Assembly (NCBI GenBank): GCA_000969725.1
Contig: JXSR01S022447.1
From: Ophiothrix spiculata
Taxonomy: Eukaryota > Echinodermata > Ophiuroidea > Amphilepidida > Ophiotrichidae
DNA: 20,527 nt
Strand: one strand, 5' to 3'
This document shows, piece by piece, positions 1 through 9,315 of the stretch. Below the pieces are notes generated by a model. It had not been told where the DNA came from and did no database searches. It saw nothing but the letters and a program-made list of their open reading frames with translations. Numbering within the stretch: the stretch's first letter is position 1; each line of letters begins with the position of its first letter. The translations under genes were made by a program, and so were the position numbers.

Positions 1-351
1 TTATGCCAAAACAAAAGTGATATTTGGCTAAAGAGTTACTTGAATTGAAAGAGATCAATAATATCAACATCATATCAAACAATTGTTATTTTGACCATTT
101 TGACCATGTAACACATTTTTGACCCACCTCATGAAATGCCACCATATAGATTGAGAAAATTAAAAATGATTTCTTTTTTAAGATTAAATGATATAGTTTT
201 ACAGAATGAAGGGGGATATTTTGCTCAAATCTGGGTCCGAAGTGCGCCACCATTGGTGATGTATTTACCAATAACTATCTTGGTTTAAGTTATTCTGTGT
301 GTAGTCCAATTAAATTTATGTGCAATTACATGTTTTATGAGTACCTAATAA

Positions 352-387
352 AATAAAATGAAATGAAATGAAATGAAATGAAATGAA
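352..387 (+). repeat. (AAATG)n microsatellite at a retroposon-like 3' tail
   Basis: ATAAAATAAAATG leads into about six AAATG units. The AT-rich leader (TGAGTACCTAATAAAATAAA) resembles the poly-A-like 3' end of a non-LTR retroposon. No coding remnant of one can be recognised upstream, so the family is not assigned. Confidence 0.7.
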
Positions 388-1560
388 GCTATAGTTTCCC
401 CTGAATGACACCATTTGAGGGGTATGAAAAAACCCTGTAAACATATACTAATTTTGGTCAGCAAGTTTTGGGTTAATTGTTTCATTTAGGTGACAAGGAC
501 CCTAAAAATCATATTTGAACTAAAAGTGTTATAAATTAGTGCCTTTAAACTTCGGATTTATGATACCCAATATCAAAATGAAAGATAAACAGAGCAAAAA
601 TGCACAAATATGCCTAATTTGCAAATTTAATTGGCAGCCATCTTGGATTTTGGCAGATAAAAACACTAAATTTCACTGATCTTATAATTGTAAAATTCGC
701 CCAGAAACTAAATGATCAATATGAAAACAAATTTTATGTAAGAGTTAAGTGAGGTGTAGTTAATATAAATTTGCATACTAGAAGTCTATTCCAGGGAAGT
801 CATACGGAGCCTTTTTTGGTCAAAATTGGGGCAAAAACTGACATTTTTGTATATTTTGTGTAGAGAGGAAGGTTCATAAAAGTAAAATTCGCCTGGAAAG
901 TACAACTCAGAAAAATTCAAACTATCCATTACTAGAAAGAAGAAAGAAACAGCTCTCCAAAACTGTTTACTACAGCTTTATCGCATTTGTACTTTTGAAA
1001 TGACAGCTATTTTGAGTTGAAAAATGACTAGTTTTTCTATACAGACAACTCTGAAAAGAGCAGATGCAATCAAGTTTACAATATGATAAACAATCTAATT
1101 ATGTCTGTGATAAGATAATATTAGCATTGGAGATATCTGCGTATAGAGGGTGCAATCTGGAAAGACTTACTTGCTGATGATAATGTGTGAAAGCATGTCT
1201 CCTCCCCCTTATGCACACCAAAAATTTGTGCAATCAGGCATGTAACAATGGTCACTTGTCAGGGGGGTCAAGAGCCCAGACCGGTTTGAGCTTAATTTTC
1301 CTGGCCTGGAGATAAAGTTTCCCACTGAGAGTGTAAAAAATGGCTGATTTACTAGATTTTCCAGTAGATTTTCTTCCTGGTCAAAGCTGTCACAGGGAGC
1401 AATCTGTCCCCCCCCCTCCCCTTAACTCCTGCCCAGTAATGCCCCTTTGCATTGGTACATTCGATTGGGAACTATCTGGACATACATCAAAAAGTTCCAT
1501 TCGGGTAAATCAGGGATCTGGACCAGCTCCCACAAACGAAGCCCTCTTCCCGAGTCTCAA
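388..1560. other. Non-coding flank, no recognised gene
   Basis: AT-rich sequence without a convincing reading frame. Two related short blocks occur (TGTAAAATTCGCCCAGAAAC near 691 and GTAAAATTCGCCTGGAAAG near 883), suggesting an old interspersed repeat. A 106-codon open frame from 1340 to 1660 has no recognisable domain and runs into a transposon-like end, so I do not call it a gene. Confidence 0.5.
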
Positions 1561-1563
1561 TTT

Positions 1564-1623
1564 AGTTTGTGTTATCAGGGTTTTTGGGGTAAAAAGAGTT
1601 CATGCTAAAAAGGTTCCACTGTA
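1564..1623 (-). mobile_element. Decayed pogo/Tigger-like MITE end
   Basis: Read on the minus strand, this begins TACAGTGGAACC and later contains CCCTGATAACACAAA. These are the terminus and the subterminal repeat of the intact element at 6905-7100. The other terminus was not found, so this is a fragment. Confidence 0.5.
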
Positions 1624-1729
1624 TTTGTTCATTATTACCCTCCATGGCTCAGATATCTAAACATACATACTTTGGTAGAATATTACTTTTTTCAGTCCCC
1701 CAATGAAATTCTGTTTGTTATTTAATAAT

Positions 1730-1750
1730 TCTCTTTTATTATTTCAACAG
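1730..1750 (+). promoter_or_regulatory. Splice acceptor of the GIMAP-like exon
   Basis: A pyrimidine-rich run (TTCTCTTTTATTATTTCAACAG) ends in AG immediately before the exon. The reading frame runs through in phase and supplies a charged leader (DEREKIRNRN) before the G domain, as usual in AIG1-type proteins. This argues against a retrocopy and against starting translation at an internal GTG in the P-loop strand. Confidence 0.75.
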
Positions 1751-2643
1751 CTTCAGCAAAGGATGAAAGAGAGAAAATCAGAAATCGCAACTTACAATTA
1801 CGCCTCGTGCTGATTGGTCAAGTCAATACAGGCAAATGTAGCACGGCAAACAGCTTAGCCAATGTGATCGTGCAAGAAAATGGCGTGCCAGAAACACCGG
1901 AACAACGATACGATGATCTCTTCAAGATCTTTGAAATAGGAAACTTTGGTAAGAACGTCAGTAAGCGTAGGCAATGTCAGAGCATCAGCATCCGTGGTGG
2001 CTCCAAATTTGGTTTAAAAGAGGTGTCCATGGTGGTTACGCCTGCTCTCCAACAGACTATGTCGGATGATTATGTGGTATCAGAGTTCTCCAACTGTGTG
2101 GTGAATTCTGCTCCAGGTCCCCATGCATTCTTGATCTTTGTCAGGGTAGGTTATTCCAACCCCAAAGAGGTAGCCGAGCAGGTCAATGCAATGAAAGAAG
2201 TCTTTGGGAAAGAGTTCATCGACCATACGGTGTTTGTTTTCACCGGAGTTGATAGCACCAAAGAAAAGGGCACAAATGTGGATAAATTTGTGAACAGTAA
2301 CGGAGATTTCAAAGATTTGATCAAAGAATGTAAAGGTCGATATGTGGCCTTTGATAATGATAGACTCTGGGGTTCTAACAAGAAACCAACGACGCAAGAT
2401 CGGGCCCACAATATCAATCAATCCACGAATCTTCTGGATGTTGTCATGAAAATGATGGATGACAATCAGGAAGGGTACTACTCGGATAAATTTTACCAGC
2501 GAGCTAGGAGCATCTACAGAAATAGTAAGAGTGGATGCGAGTTTGACAGAATGGAACGGCTTATGCATTCGGAAGAAATGGATGGACTGAGGGAAAAGAT
2601 CCAAAAGTTGAGAAAAAGTAACGCCAGCTGTATTATTCTGTGA
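1751..2643 (+). CDS. GIMAP/AIG1-like GTPase, terminal coding exon (5' part missing)
   Basis: This is a terminal exon of 297 residues, counting the codon completed by its first two bases. It follows a good acceptor (pyrimidine-rich stretch, then TTTCAACAG), so the intron before it is phase 1 and no start codon is needed here. The fold is AIG1/GIMAP type: strand RLVLIG, P-loop GQVNTGKC (residues 23-30), a G2-like NVSK around 69-72, the family signature SAPGPHAFL (120-128), G4 FTGVD (164-168) and a G5-like RYVAFDN (197-203). Two nucleotide-binding motifs are altered. The usual GKS is GKC, and the usual DTPG of G3 reads VTPA (96-99), so the Mg-coordinating Asp and the switch Gly are absent. The tail is basic and heptad-like (about 265-290) and ends in CIIL, a CaaX box whose last Leu predicts geranylgeranylation. 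Known GIMAPs act on endomembranes in immune cells; a similar membrane role is inferred. Any upstream exon was not found in the window. Confidence 0.9.
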
Positions 2644-3455
2644 AGAACAACAATCGGGGTTGGAATCATTGAATTACGCACAAATTTGGACAACAAGGTG
2701 TTCAGAATATATAACTGAAATGCAAAATATGCGAACTCATGTGCCTTAAATAAATAATTATTATAATCTGGGGTTTGGTATCAATTGTTGAATTTCGCAC
2801 AAATTTGGACTACAATGTATTGTAGTATTATTCTGTGAAAAACAATCACGAGTATTGTTGAATTACGCACAAATTTGGACTACAAGGTACTCAGAATATA
2901 CAACTGAAATGCAAAATGTGCGCTTTTTATGTGCCTAAAAAATTATAATCAGGGGTTTGGTATTGTTTTATTCTGCAATGTATGGTACTTAGAATATCAA
3001 TGCAAAATGTGCACTCTTTATGTGCTTAAAATGAATAATTAATTTTTGGTAAGGTTTGGTATCGTTGAATTCCACACAAATTTGGACTGCAATGTAGAAA
3101 ATATGGTATGATGCCCGGTATGATGGTACCTAGAATATATAACTGCACTAATGCAAAATGTGCACCCTTTATGTGCCTAAAATGAATAATTATTATAATA
3201 ACAGGTTTGGTATTGTTGAATTACACACAAATTTGGACTACAATGTACAAACTATGGTATGATGGTACCTAGAATATATAACTGCAATGCAAAATGTGCA
3301 CAAGGATGATGTACCTAAAATAAATAATTACATGTATAAAAATTAGGGTTTGGTATTGATGAATTCTGCACAAATTTGGACTACAATGTATTTAGAAAAG
3401 AGTATGCAACTGCAGTGCAAAATGTGCACTCTTTAAATGTGCCTCAAATTTTACA
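2641..3455 (+). repeat. Diverged tandem array of the GIMAP-like gene's 3' flank (units ~130-160 bp)
   Basis: The same ordered blocks recur: GAATTACGCACAAATTTGGA, then CTACAATGTA, AGAATATATAACTG, ATGCAAAATGTGCAC, TTTATGTGCCTAAAAT, AATAATTATTATAA and GGGTTTGGTATTG. The lead block starts near 2671, 2789, 2859, 3066, 3218 and 3361, with one further unit near 2965 lacking it. Some units are internally shortened. At 2825 a copy of the stop-codon region (TATTATTCTGTGAA) appears again, so the repeat unit includes the end of the coding sequence. The array probably forms, or once formed, the 3' UTR. Confidence 0.85.
2749..2754 (+). promoter_or_regulatory. Candidate polyadenylation signal (AATAAA)
   Basis: AATAAA lies 106 bases after the stop codon of the GIMAP-like gene. 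Because the 3' flank is reiterated, equivalent hexamers occur in later repeat units (for example near 3319), so several alternative 3' ends are possible. Confidence 0.45.
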
Positions 3456-3600
3456 ATTTTTTTATGTTTATTATGAATGTACATTGATAATTTGATATGT
3501 ACAAAAATATGTATGAATATCAATATACTTACCCTATTATTGAAGAGTTTTGCAATTTTTAGAACACCAGATAATAATCCTTAGTCTTTTGAGTTATAAA

Positions 3601-3810
3601 GATGGAAGAGATCGAGCATTTTCAGAGATAGTAAGATATGAATTCAAGTTTAATAAAATGGAACAACTCGTGCACTTGGGTGGACTAAAAGCTCCAGAAG
3701 TTGAGAAAAAGTGAGTGCCAACTGTACTATTCTATGAAGAACAATCACAAAGTGCAATGTACTTTATATAACTGCAATGCAAAATTTGCACTCTTTTGTG
3801 CATAAAAATA
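3601..3810 (+). pseudogene. Decayed duplicate of the 3' end of the GIMAP-like exon plus its UTR
   Basis: Bases 3623-3740 align with 2518-2655 of the intact exon: AGAGATAGTAAG, then AATGGAACAACTCGTGCA, TGGACTAAAAG, AGAAGTTGAGAAAAAGT and CTATTCTATGAAGAACAATC. The copy has internal stops and a gap of several bases, so it is not coding. It is followed by one unit of the 3' flank repeat (ATATAACTGCAATGCAAAAT, near 3768). It is therefore a local segmental duplication about 1.1 kb downstream of the parent, not a processed retrocopy. Confidence 0.8.
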
Positions 3811-3989
3811 TAGTAATTCTATCATTGTGTATCCTCATTGTATGTATAATATCTACAAAACATGTATTACTAATACATATGTAATTGCCATTTATTAAAG
3901 GCTTTACCATTTTGAAAATTGGACAATTTGTGTGAATGCACCCTTACAAAGTGATAATGACGGTAGAGAGCATGTCATTTTCATTTTGA

Positions 3990-4028
3990 CAGTTTGTAAG
4001 AATGGATGTGAGTTTGACAGAATGGTCC
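3990..4028 (+). pseudogene. Second fragment of the GIMAP-like exon end
   Basis: GTAAGAATGGATGTGAGTTT followed by GACAGAATGG matches 2524-2553 of the intact exon with two or three changes. It is closer to the parent than the 3601 copy at this stretch. It stops abruptly at a poly-G run. Confidence 0.7.
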
Positions 4029-4055
4029 GGGGGGGGGGGGGGGGGGGGGAGGGGG
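4029..4055 (+). repeat. Poly-G tract (21 G, A, 5 G)
   Basis: An uninterrupted run of 21 G is followed by A and five more G. It could form a G-quadruplex. Runs like this are also common sites of sequencing and assembly error, so its exact length is uncertain. Confidence 0.9.
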
Positions 4056-4136
4056 CACTCAGCAATACCGGTGTGCACATGCATGAACAAGAAAAAAGGT
4101 AGAAGGGTTTATTTTCTGAGTAACACGGTAAGGACT

Positions 4137-4470
4137 AATAATAATAATAATAATTCCTGCATTTATATTGCACCTTTTTCCAGTGGATACAAAGCGCTGG
4201 CCATTATTAGTATGCCATAACAGGGGAATCGTCAGAACCATTTCGCCATAAACTAGGCCATTTGCGGCCAATGACCAAAGGCGCAGACCTATCAGCACTT
4301 AGGTTGTGATATTCCCCCCTTTTAACAGCTCCCCAATATGCACGGGTCAATGAGGCAAGTGTGATAAAGTGATTTGCCCAGGTTCACAACACGTTGGCAC
4401 AAGCAGGGCTCAAACTCGCAACCTTCTGATCACGAGTCCTGCTCTGTTCCGCTAGACCACACATGCCCAC
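4137..4470 (-). mobile_element. tRNA-derived SINE with (ATT)n tail
   Basis: On the minus strand the head holds an A-box-like TGGTCTAGCGG (4449-4459) and a B-box-like GGTTGCGAGTTTGAGCCC (4406-4423), both RNA polymerase III internal promoter blocks. The body contains GGGCAAATCACTTTATC, resembling a central block seen in other marine-animal SINEs. The end reads GCGCTTTGTATCC, then AATATAAATGCAGG and ATT repeats. It cannot be a working tRNA because no matching acceptor stem follows the B box. Target-site duplications were not clear. Confidence 0.8.
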
Positions 4471-5620
4471 GTGATCATGTTTAGGGGGTCAAAAAACACT
4501 GATCTACAAAAAGGGTGTTTTTCAAAATTTTCCACAAAAAGTGGTGTTTAAAAAAAAGAAGTTAACTTGAAGAAAAAAACTCAAACTAAGGGGTATTTTT
4601 GCAAGGAAACCTGCAAACTTGTTAATGTGATGTTTTAATCATCAATATAGCTGAGTAGCATCCATGGGCAAAATGGAAAAAGATGCATACAGAGTAATTT
4701 GAATGTTCTGCTATTTGGTGCTTGCTAAAAGCAACTCTCATGTTCAGCAATAATTTGTGTTGGCATATTTTTTGAGGTGCCTTTGGCGAAGAGGGACATT
4801 TAGAGATTTATAATTTAAGCTTTCTTTATTCAGGGTAGCTCCTACAGTGACTGAGCACTGCTATTATAGGAGTCACTGATTATATTAATATTTACAATAT
4901 ATAATTTGTTATTAAACAAAGCAAGAATGTTTGAAGTCTTTCGGTTTGAACCCAGGTGGGAATCCATTATTTATGACTTGCATATTTCCAAGGAGATAGT
5001 TTCTGAATTGAAAAGTGGGGTAGGGGGTTAATCAATCCGTACTCTGGCAACTAAATGGTAATTTGACTGAGAATGTGGCTGTCAAGCCAGTCAAGCGTTG
5101 TTCTTTGCTTACACACAATTTGGCGGCAAAATGTAAGATGTATTGTGTTGTAGTCAAGAAATAGTAGCGCGCGACACAACGCACAGCGGAGTCACTACGC
5201 ACTCGCGCAGCGTCAGTCTAGGCATGGCGCCCGCGTGGCGCAATCCGGATTTTTAGGGTACAAATAGACAAGTTTCCTATCTGGACTTTCTTTAATCTAT
5301 GAATCAATCAATTAACATCCAGCACTATGTAAACATATAAACTATCTTTGATGACTGTATGGATATTGCTGTATTTCATTTCTCTTAGCCCCTAAACTTT
5401 TAAACCAGAGTCTGAGGGTGCTACTCAGTACAGTAGTGGTTATAGAATGTTGCCAACATGGGTCACAAAATTAGGCCATCAAAAACCTCAATGGGTCCCT
5501 TTTTCAAAATTGGTGGTCAATTTATGTTAAAAAATAAAATAAAATTTTGTACTTTCATGTGTCACATCTGCTTTATGAAACGTTCACTGAAATGATCCAA
5601 ATTTTGAAATCTTCACCAAA
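4471..5620. other. Intergenic DNA, no gene seen
   Basis: No coding exon recognised. A CpG-rich patch of about 80 bases at 5166-5250 (GCGCGCGACACAACGCACAG, then GCGCCCGCGTGGCGCAATCC) stands out in otherwise AT-rich DNA. A short hairpin (CAGTGACT / GAGTCACTG) lies at 4849-4878. Confidence 0.5.
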
Positions 5621-5622
5621 CT

Positions 5623-6127
5623 CAGTTCGGCGGAACTCACAATTCGGATACATATCCGAATTCGGATACCCACGTACATTTTGTATGCATATTGTGATAC
5701 CCGTATCCGAATTCGGATATGGAGGGGTATCTGAATTCTGGTACGCCTGTCGTGGCGCAGGAAACAAATCGATAGCGCAAGCTGAAAAGTACACGTAGAA
5801 CATCTTTCTTGCATCTATGATAAATCTATCTGTGGAAATGTCATTTCCATCTGTGCAATTCCAACGGGACAGCCTCGGAACAAGTCCTGATAGATCCTTA
5901 TCACAGAAGACAAAATAATTGGGCCAAAACTTACTTAAAATTTAGATGACAAATGATGATAATGTTATTAACTATTATACATACCGATATGATGCGCGGC
6001 GAAGCTGAATATTCATTTCAGCTGATATCTTGTTTCAGCTGTTTTTAATCCGAATTCGGGTATCCAAATTGTGATACGGAGTATCCGAATTCGGATACGT
6101 ATCCGAATTGTGAGTTCCGCCGACCTG
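5623..6127. mobile_element. Inverted-repeat element built from a 16-bp palindrome
   Basis: The ends are inverted copies: TTCGGCGGAACTCACAATTC on the left from about 5626, and its complement at 6104-6125 on the right, continuing inward for 40 or more bases. Within the arms the perfect palindrome TATCCGAATTCGGATA occurs at 5653, 5704 and 6082, with imperfect copies near 5728 and 6047. The interior has no transposase frame. A non-autonomous DNA transposon is the likeliest identity; the superfamily is unknown. Short open frames across the arms are by-products of the repeat. Confidence 0.75.
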
Positions 6128-6470
6128 AACTTGGAAACTTTTAGCCCAAAAAATCACAAAATAGCAATTTTAGGGTCCCAATTTTTTGAAAATTTATTTT
6201 TTGAGGTAACACTTAAAATTCACAGCAACACATTCCTATCAACACTAAGCTTGAGTACGCCAGGCTCTAGACCAACATCCATTTTGTGCCAAGGAACTTT
6301 AAATACAAGGTTGCTAGTTCATTATTACAAGATAGGACTGGATGTCAACTGATGTTGCCATATTGATCATATTATCTTTCAGAATTTTGAATTAAAAGAT
6401 GTGAGTGTGCTAATAATGTCATGTGTACTTATTAATGTTTCAAATAAATTTCGGACACAAACTGACAATC
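6128..6470. other. Intergenic DNA, no feature seen
   Basis: AT-rich, with no exon, RNA gene or clear repeat recognised. Confidence 0.4.
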
Positions 6471-6640
6471 TAAAGCTATGGTCACAATAATCGTACGATC
6501 AGCTTACGAGCAGTGTTTAGTCCGTTTAAAAGGACCACTAGCAGTGAGTAAAGCAAGCAGCGAGGGCGTCGTGTGGTCCTATTAGATGGACTAAACACTG
6601 CTCGTAAGCTGATCGTACGATTATTGTGACCATAGCTTTA
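6471..6640. mobile_element. 170-bp hairpin MITE with TA target duplication
   Basis: Arms of about 68 bases (6471-6538 and 6573-6640) are inverted copies, and the outer 52 bases match perfectly: AAAGCTATGGTCACAATAAT through CAGTGTTTAGTCC. Dinucleotide TA sits at both outer edges, as in Tc1/mariner-type insertion. The roughly 34-base loop contains GCAGTGAGTAAAGCAAGCAG. Near-identity of the arms suggests recent insertion or gene conversion. Confidence 0.9.
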
Positions 6641-6904
6641 ACGCAGCCACCACGTATCCAGAAGTTGTGACAAGCACAAATCATCGGGCAGAAAGCTGCT
6701 ATTTCCAATCAATAATCCACGATACTGCAATAGCGCACGTGCCTGGAAAGTTTTGTATATTTGCATAAATCGCACATGCTATTCTGTTACGCAAGGCTCT
6801 AAATTTTCATGTCCAAAATTTATTTGAAACAACAATAGTTCATTTTCTCAGGGTGTTACAAAATGTACAATTCATGGTCAGTACTACTTTTAATTAATTT
6901 GTTG

Positions 6905-7100
6905 TACAGTGGAACCTCGTTAACACAAAATCTCTTAACACAAAACCCTAATAACACAAAATCCCTAATAACACAAAATAATTGTTAGGTCCCAAGTATT
7001 GATATCCTATGTGAAATCAGTTGGATTTTATACAAAATACTGATAACCCAAACTAAACTCCTTGGCCCCAGTAATTTTGTGTTAACGAGGTTTCAATTTA
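6905..7100. mobile_element. pogo/Tigger-like MITE
   Basis: Termini CAGTGGAACCTCGTTAACAC and, inverted, AATTGAAACCTCGTTAACAC are each flanked by TA (6905-6906 and 7099-7100). The left side carries four tandem variants of CCCTAATAACACAAAAT. Terminus, TA duplication and subterminal repeats resemble pogo/Tigger-type elements. It has no coding capacity at about 190 bases. Confidence 0.75.
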
Positions 7101-7595
7101 AATGACTATAAGTCAGTTGCCCTATTCTCATCTGTAAACGAGGAAATTGTAGGGGAAAGCGCCAAATCTGCCTATTTTTCAGTGTATTTCTATTAATGTA
7201 TTTCTTTGTTTTTAGATAGTGTCAAAGCTCCAATCAGTACTTATCAAAGCACAGCTAGTTGAGAATCCCTGATCAGCTATAGGAGAACTCATGAATTTGT
7301 GTTCTTACCAATTAAGATGGTTGATTTCGTATTGGTAAAGTGTGACATATTAGGACAAGGGTTTGATATGTGTTAAAATAATTGGAGGTTAGGGAACGTG
7401 TAAATTGCAAAGTTATTATAAGTAAAACAGGTTTATGACATAAAAGTATCTTGTGCCAACTATTATATATCAACAGTATCTTCCTTAAAGTACCATTGAA
7501 ATATGAAAATACAATTTTGTGAATTTTTCTTCTGTAGTTTGAGTAAGGCAATAAATCATAAGATCAAAAACAATTATAGACCATTTGCATATTTG
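7101..7595. other. Intergenic DNA, no gene seen
   Basis: AT-rich, with no recognisable domain in any short open frame on either strand. Confidence 0.4.
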
Positions 7596-7968
7596 TTAGG
7601 GTCAATTTATACTCGGCCTCCAATCAAAATTTTCGCTACCAATCATTTTGTCATGATGTCAAACTATGGGTGGCCATAGGTGTCAGTGTCACAACTTGAG
7701 GTGTCATCAAGAGAAATTGTCTTCAAAATTGATATTGGTGGCTATTACAATGAAAAAGGTATGTCAAATACCCAAAAGGGTGTGCCAAACCTATAACAGT
7801 GTCTAAACCCAAAATCAATATACAACTCAAAACGGTGTGTATGTGTGTGAAATCAAGAAAGGGGTCTAAATCCAGCAACACCTATGGCCGCCAATAGTTT
7901 CAAGTCGTAACATAATGTTTGGTAGCGAAAAAATTATGTTTGGAGGCTGAGTATAAATTGACCCTTAA
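7596..7968 (+). mobile_element. MITE family A, copy 1 (phased GGTGTC motifs)
   Basis: Inverted ends of about 85 bases: GGGTCAATTTATACTCGGCC on the left and its near-complement ending TTGACCCTTAA on the right, continuing to GGCCATAGGTGT. TTA/TTAA borders both ends. The interior carries TGTC/TGTG-type motifs at 7681, 7702, 7718, 7738, 7762, 7781 and 7800. A second copy in opposite orientation lies at 13419-13755 and a fragment near 15835. No transposase frame is present. Confidence 0.85.
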
Positions 7969-8927
7969 TTTGAAAACGTGAATCAAAATTGACTAACTCA
8001 TAAACAATCTATGATTTCTCAGATTTTAATCCAATTTTTGTCAATATATTCATTTTATGGTAAAATTGATAAGTTCCAAGAGACGTTTTTTTGTCTTTTT
8101 GTTTGGATTTAATGGTCACTCAAAGTTTTAACAAATTTGGTCTCAATTTGTCTAAAATTGCTACACAACCAACGCAAGCAAACTGTTGAGATCGCTACTT
8201 TGGTTTGATAATTGTGTTTCTTATCAACCCAATTGAATTGCCCTTAAAAATTACTATAGCAGCTTTATAAAAATGCATGCCATGGAGTTCGGTCGATAAA
8301 AATGTATGCTATGGAGTTTGGTTGTTTCGAGTTTTATGACATTCCAAACGAATCCCCGTAAGCAAGTGCAGATATGATTTTAAAAAAAAACCTGAGACCT
8401 ATCCTTTTTTTTTGTATGACCAACAGAGATTTCACAAGTAGCAAACATGAACATAAGACATCAATTGGAGTAAAAACGTAAGGGGTCATGGCATTGCAGC
8501 ACAATCAAGTGAATTTGGTCAGACTCAGTGTTCCCTCTAAGGTTTTTAAATCTGCTCCAATTTCGACCAAAGTTAAAGGATTGCTTACGCAAAAATCACT
8601 AAGAGAAAATATTTTACTTGCTCATTTTCAAAAACCTGTTGTGCCAATTTTCTCGGCCCCTGTGCCAATGACACGCCACTGAAGAGCCATACGGCATCAG
8701 CAGGATCACTGATTGAACTGACTAGTACAGATATCCACACTGAGATTTGCACAAAATCCAAGTTTGAAGACAAAGCTATGCCAATCCCTGTTTCAAGGTG
8801 GTCAACTTTCCTTTTGTGTACCAATTTTAAACTGTTATTTCAGGAAATACCCGTACATTATAAACGTAATGGTGATAAAATACACAAACAAAAGTTAAGA
8901 CTTCTCCCCATCACAAATCTTACTACA
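7969..8927. other. Intergenic DNA with a small tandem duplication
   Basis: A block of about 29 bases beginning ATAAAAATGCATGCCATGGA is repeated directly near 8268 and 8297. A stretch from about 8529 (CAGTGTTCCCTCTAAGG) to 8682 (GACACGCCACTG) begins and ends like a hAT-type transposon, but no 8-base target duplication was found. No coding exon is supported. Confidence 0.4.
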
Positions 8928-9051
8928 AGGCAAAAAAATAATTTATTGGACAGTTTAAACAGATATTCAGAGTGCAGGGTCCCATTGTTTGTAAATGCAA
9001 CCCGTACCGTGGATTTTTGTTTAAATTGTCCATAAATTATTGTTTGGCCTA
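8928..9051. mobile_element. Short inverted-repeat element (~120 bp)
   Basis: AATAATTTATTGGACAGTTT at 8938 is mirrored by AAATTGTCCATAAATTATT at 9023-9041, with flanking GGCAAA / TTTGGCC extending the arms to about 30 bases. It is a probable MITE and lies inside a short open frame that is therefore probably meaningless. Confidence 0.6.
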
Positions 9052-9057
9052 TAATAC

Positions 9058-9315
9058 TAACCTTGATTGGAATCCTTTCACACCGATGCCATCTGGCGTC
9101 ATCAGCGGTGTGAGATTTTAATGTCTGATCGTCTTTGGAAACACTGATGGTGACTTTGGACCGGAAGTTAGCAAATACAGTTACGATGTTAATATCGGAT
9201 CCCAAACGGGATCCATTCCCACGCCTTGTCTCTGTTGAAGGTGAGCTAGAGGTGATCAGACATAAAATCTCCATTGCTGGTGATATCACATGGGATCTGT
9301 TCAAAAGGCCTCCAA
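9058..9315. repeat. Degenerate inverted repeat, ~70-bp arms
   Basis: On the left, GTGAGATTTTAATGTCTGAT (9111-9130) is mirrored on the right by the complement of GGAGATTTTATGTCTGATCA (9254-9273). Similarity continues outward from TTGATTGGAATCC to about 9315. Both strands are open for 80 to 166 codons here, but no protein domain is recognised. The longer minus-strand frame passes AAG|GTTAGT near 9055, a donor-like site. An old transposon is the likeliest explanation; an exon cannot be excluded. Confidence 0.5.

Noticed and set aside
1340-1660. 106-codon open frame with a good start context
   Set aside because: No domain, low-complexity proline run, and it overlaps a decayed transposon end.
4402-4470. 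tRNA gene on the minus strand
   Set aside because: Same reason: it is the head of a SINE, with no closing acceptor stem.
5547-5814. Short open frames on both strands
   Set aside because: Produced by the TATCCGAATTCGGATA repeats, whose codons read as alternating NSD or RIRI strings.
8529-8682. hAT-type transposon
   Set aside because: Ends CAGTG...CACTG look suggestive, but the arms do not match further in and no 8-base duplication flanks them.
8778-9035. Plus-strand exon after TTATTTCAG at 8843
   Set aside because: The acceptor looks fair, but the frame runs through an inverted-repeat element and shows no known protein family.
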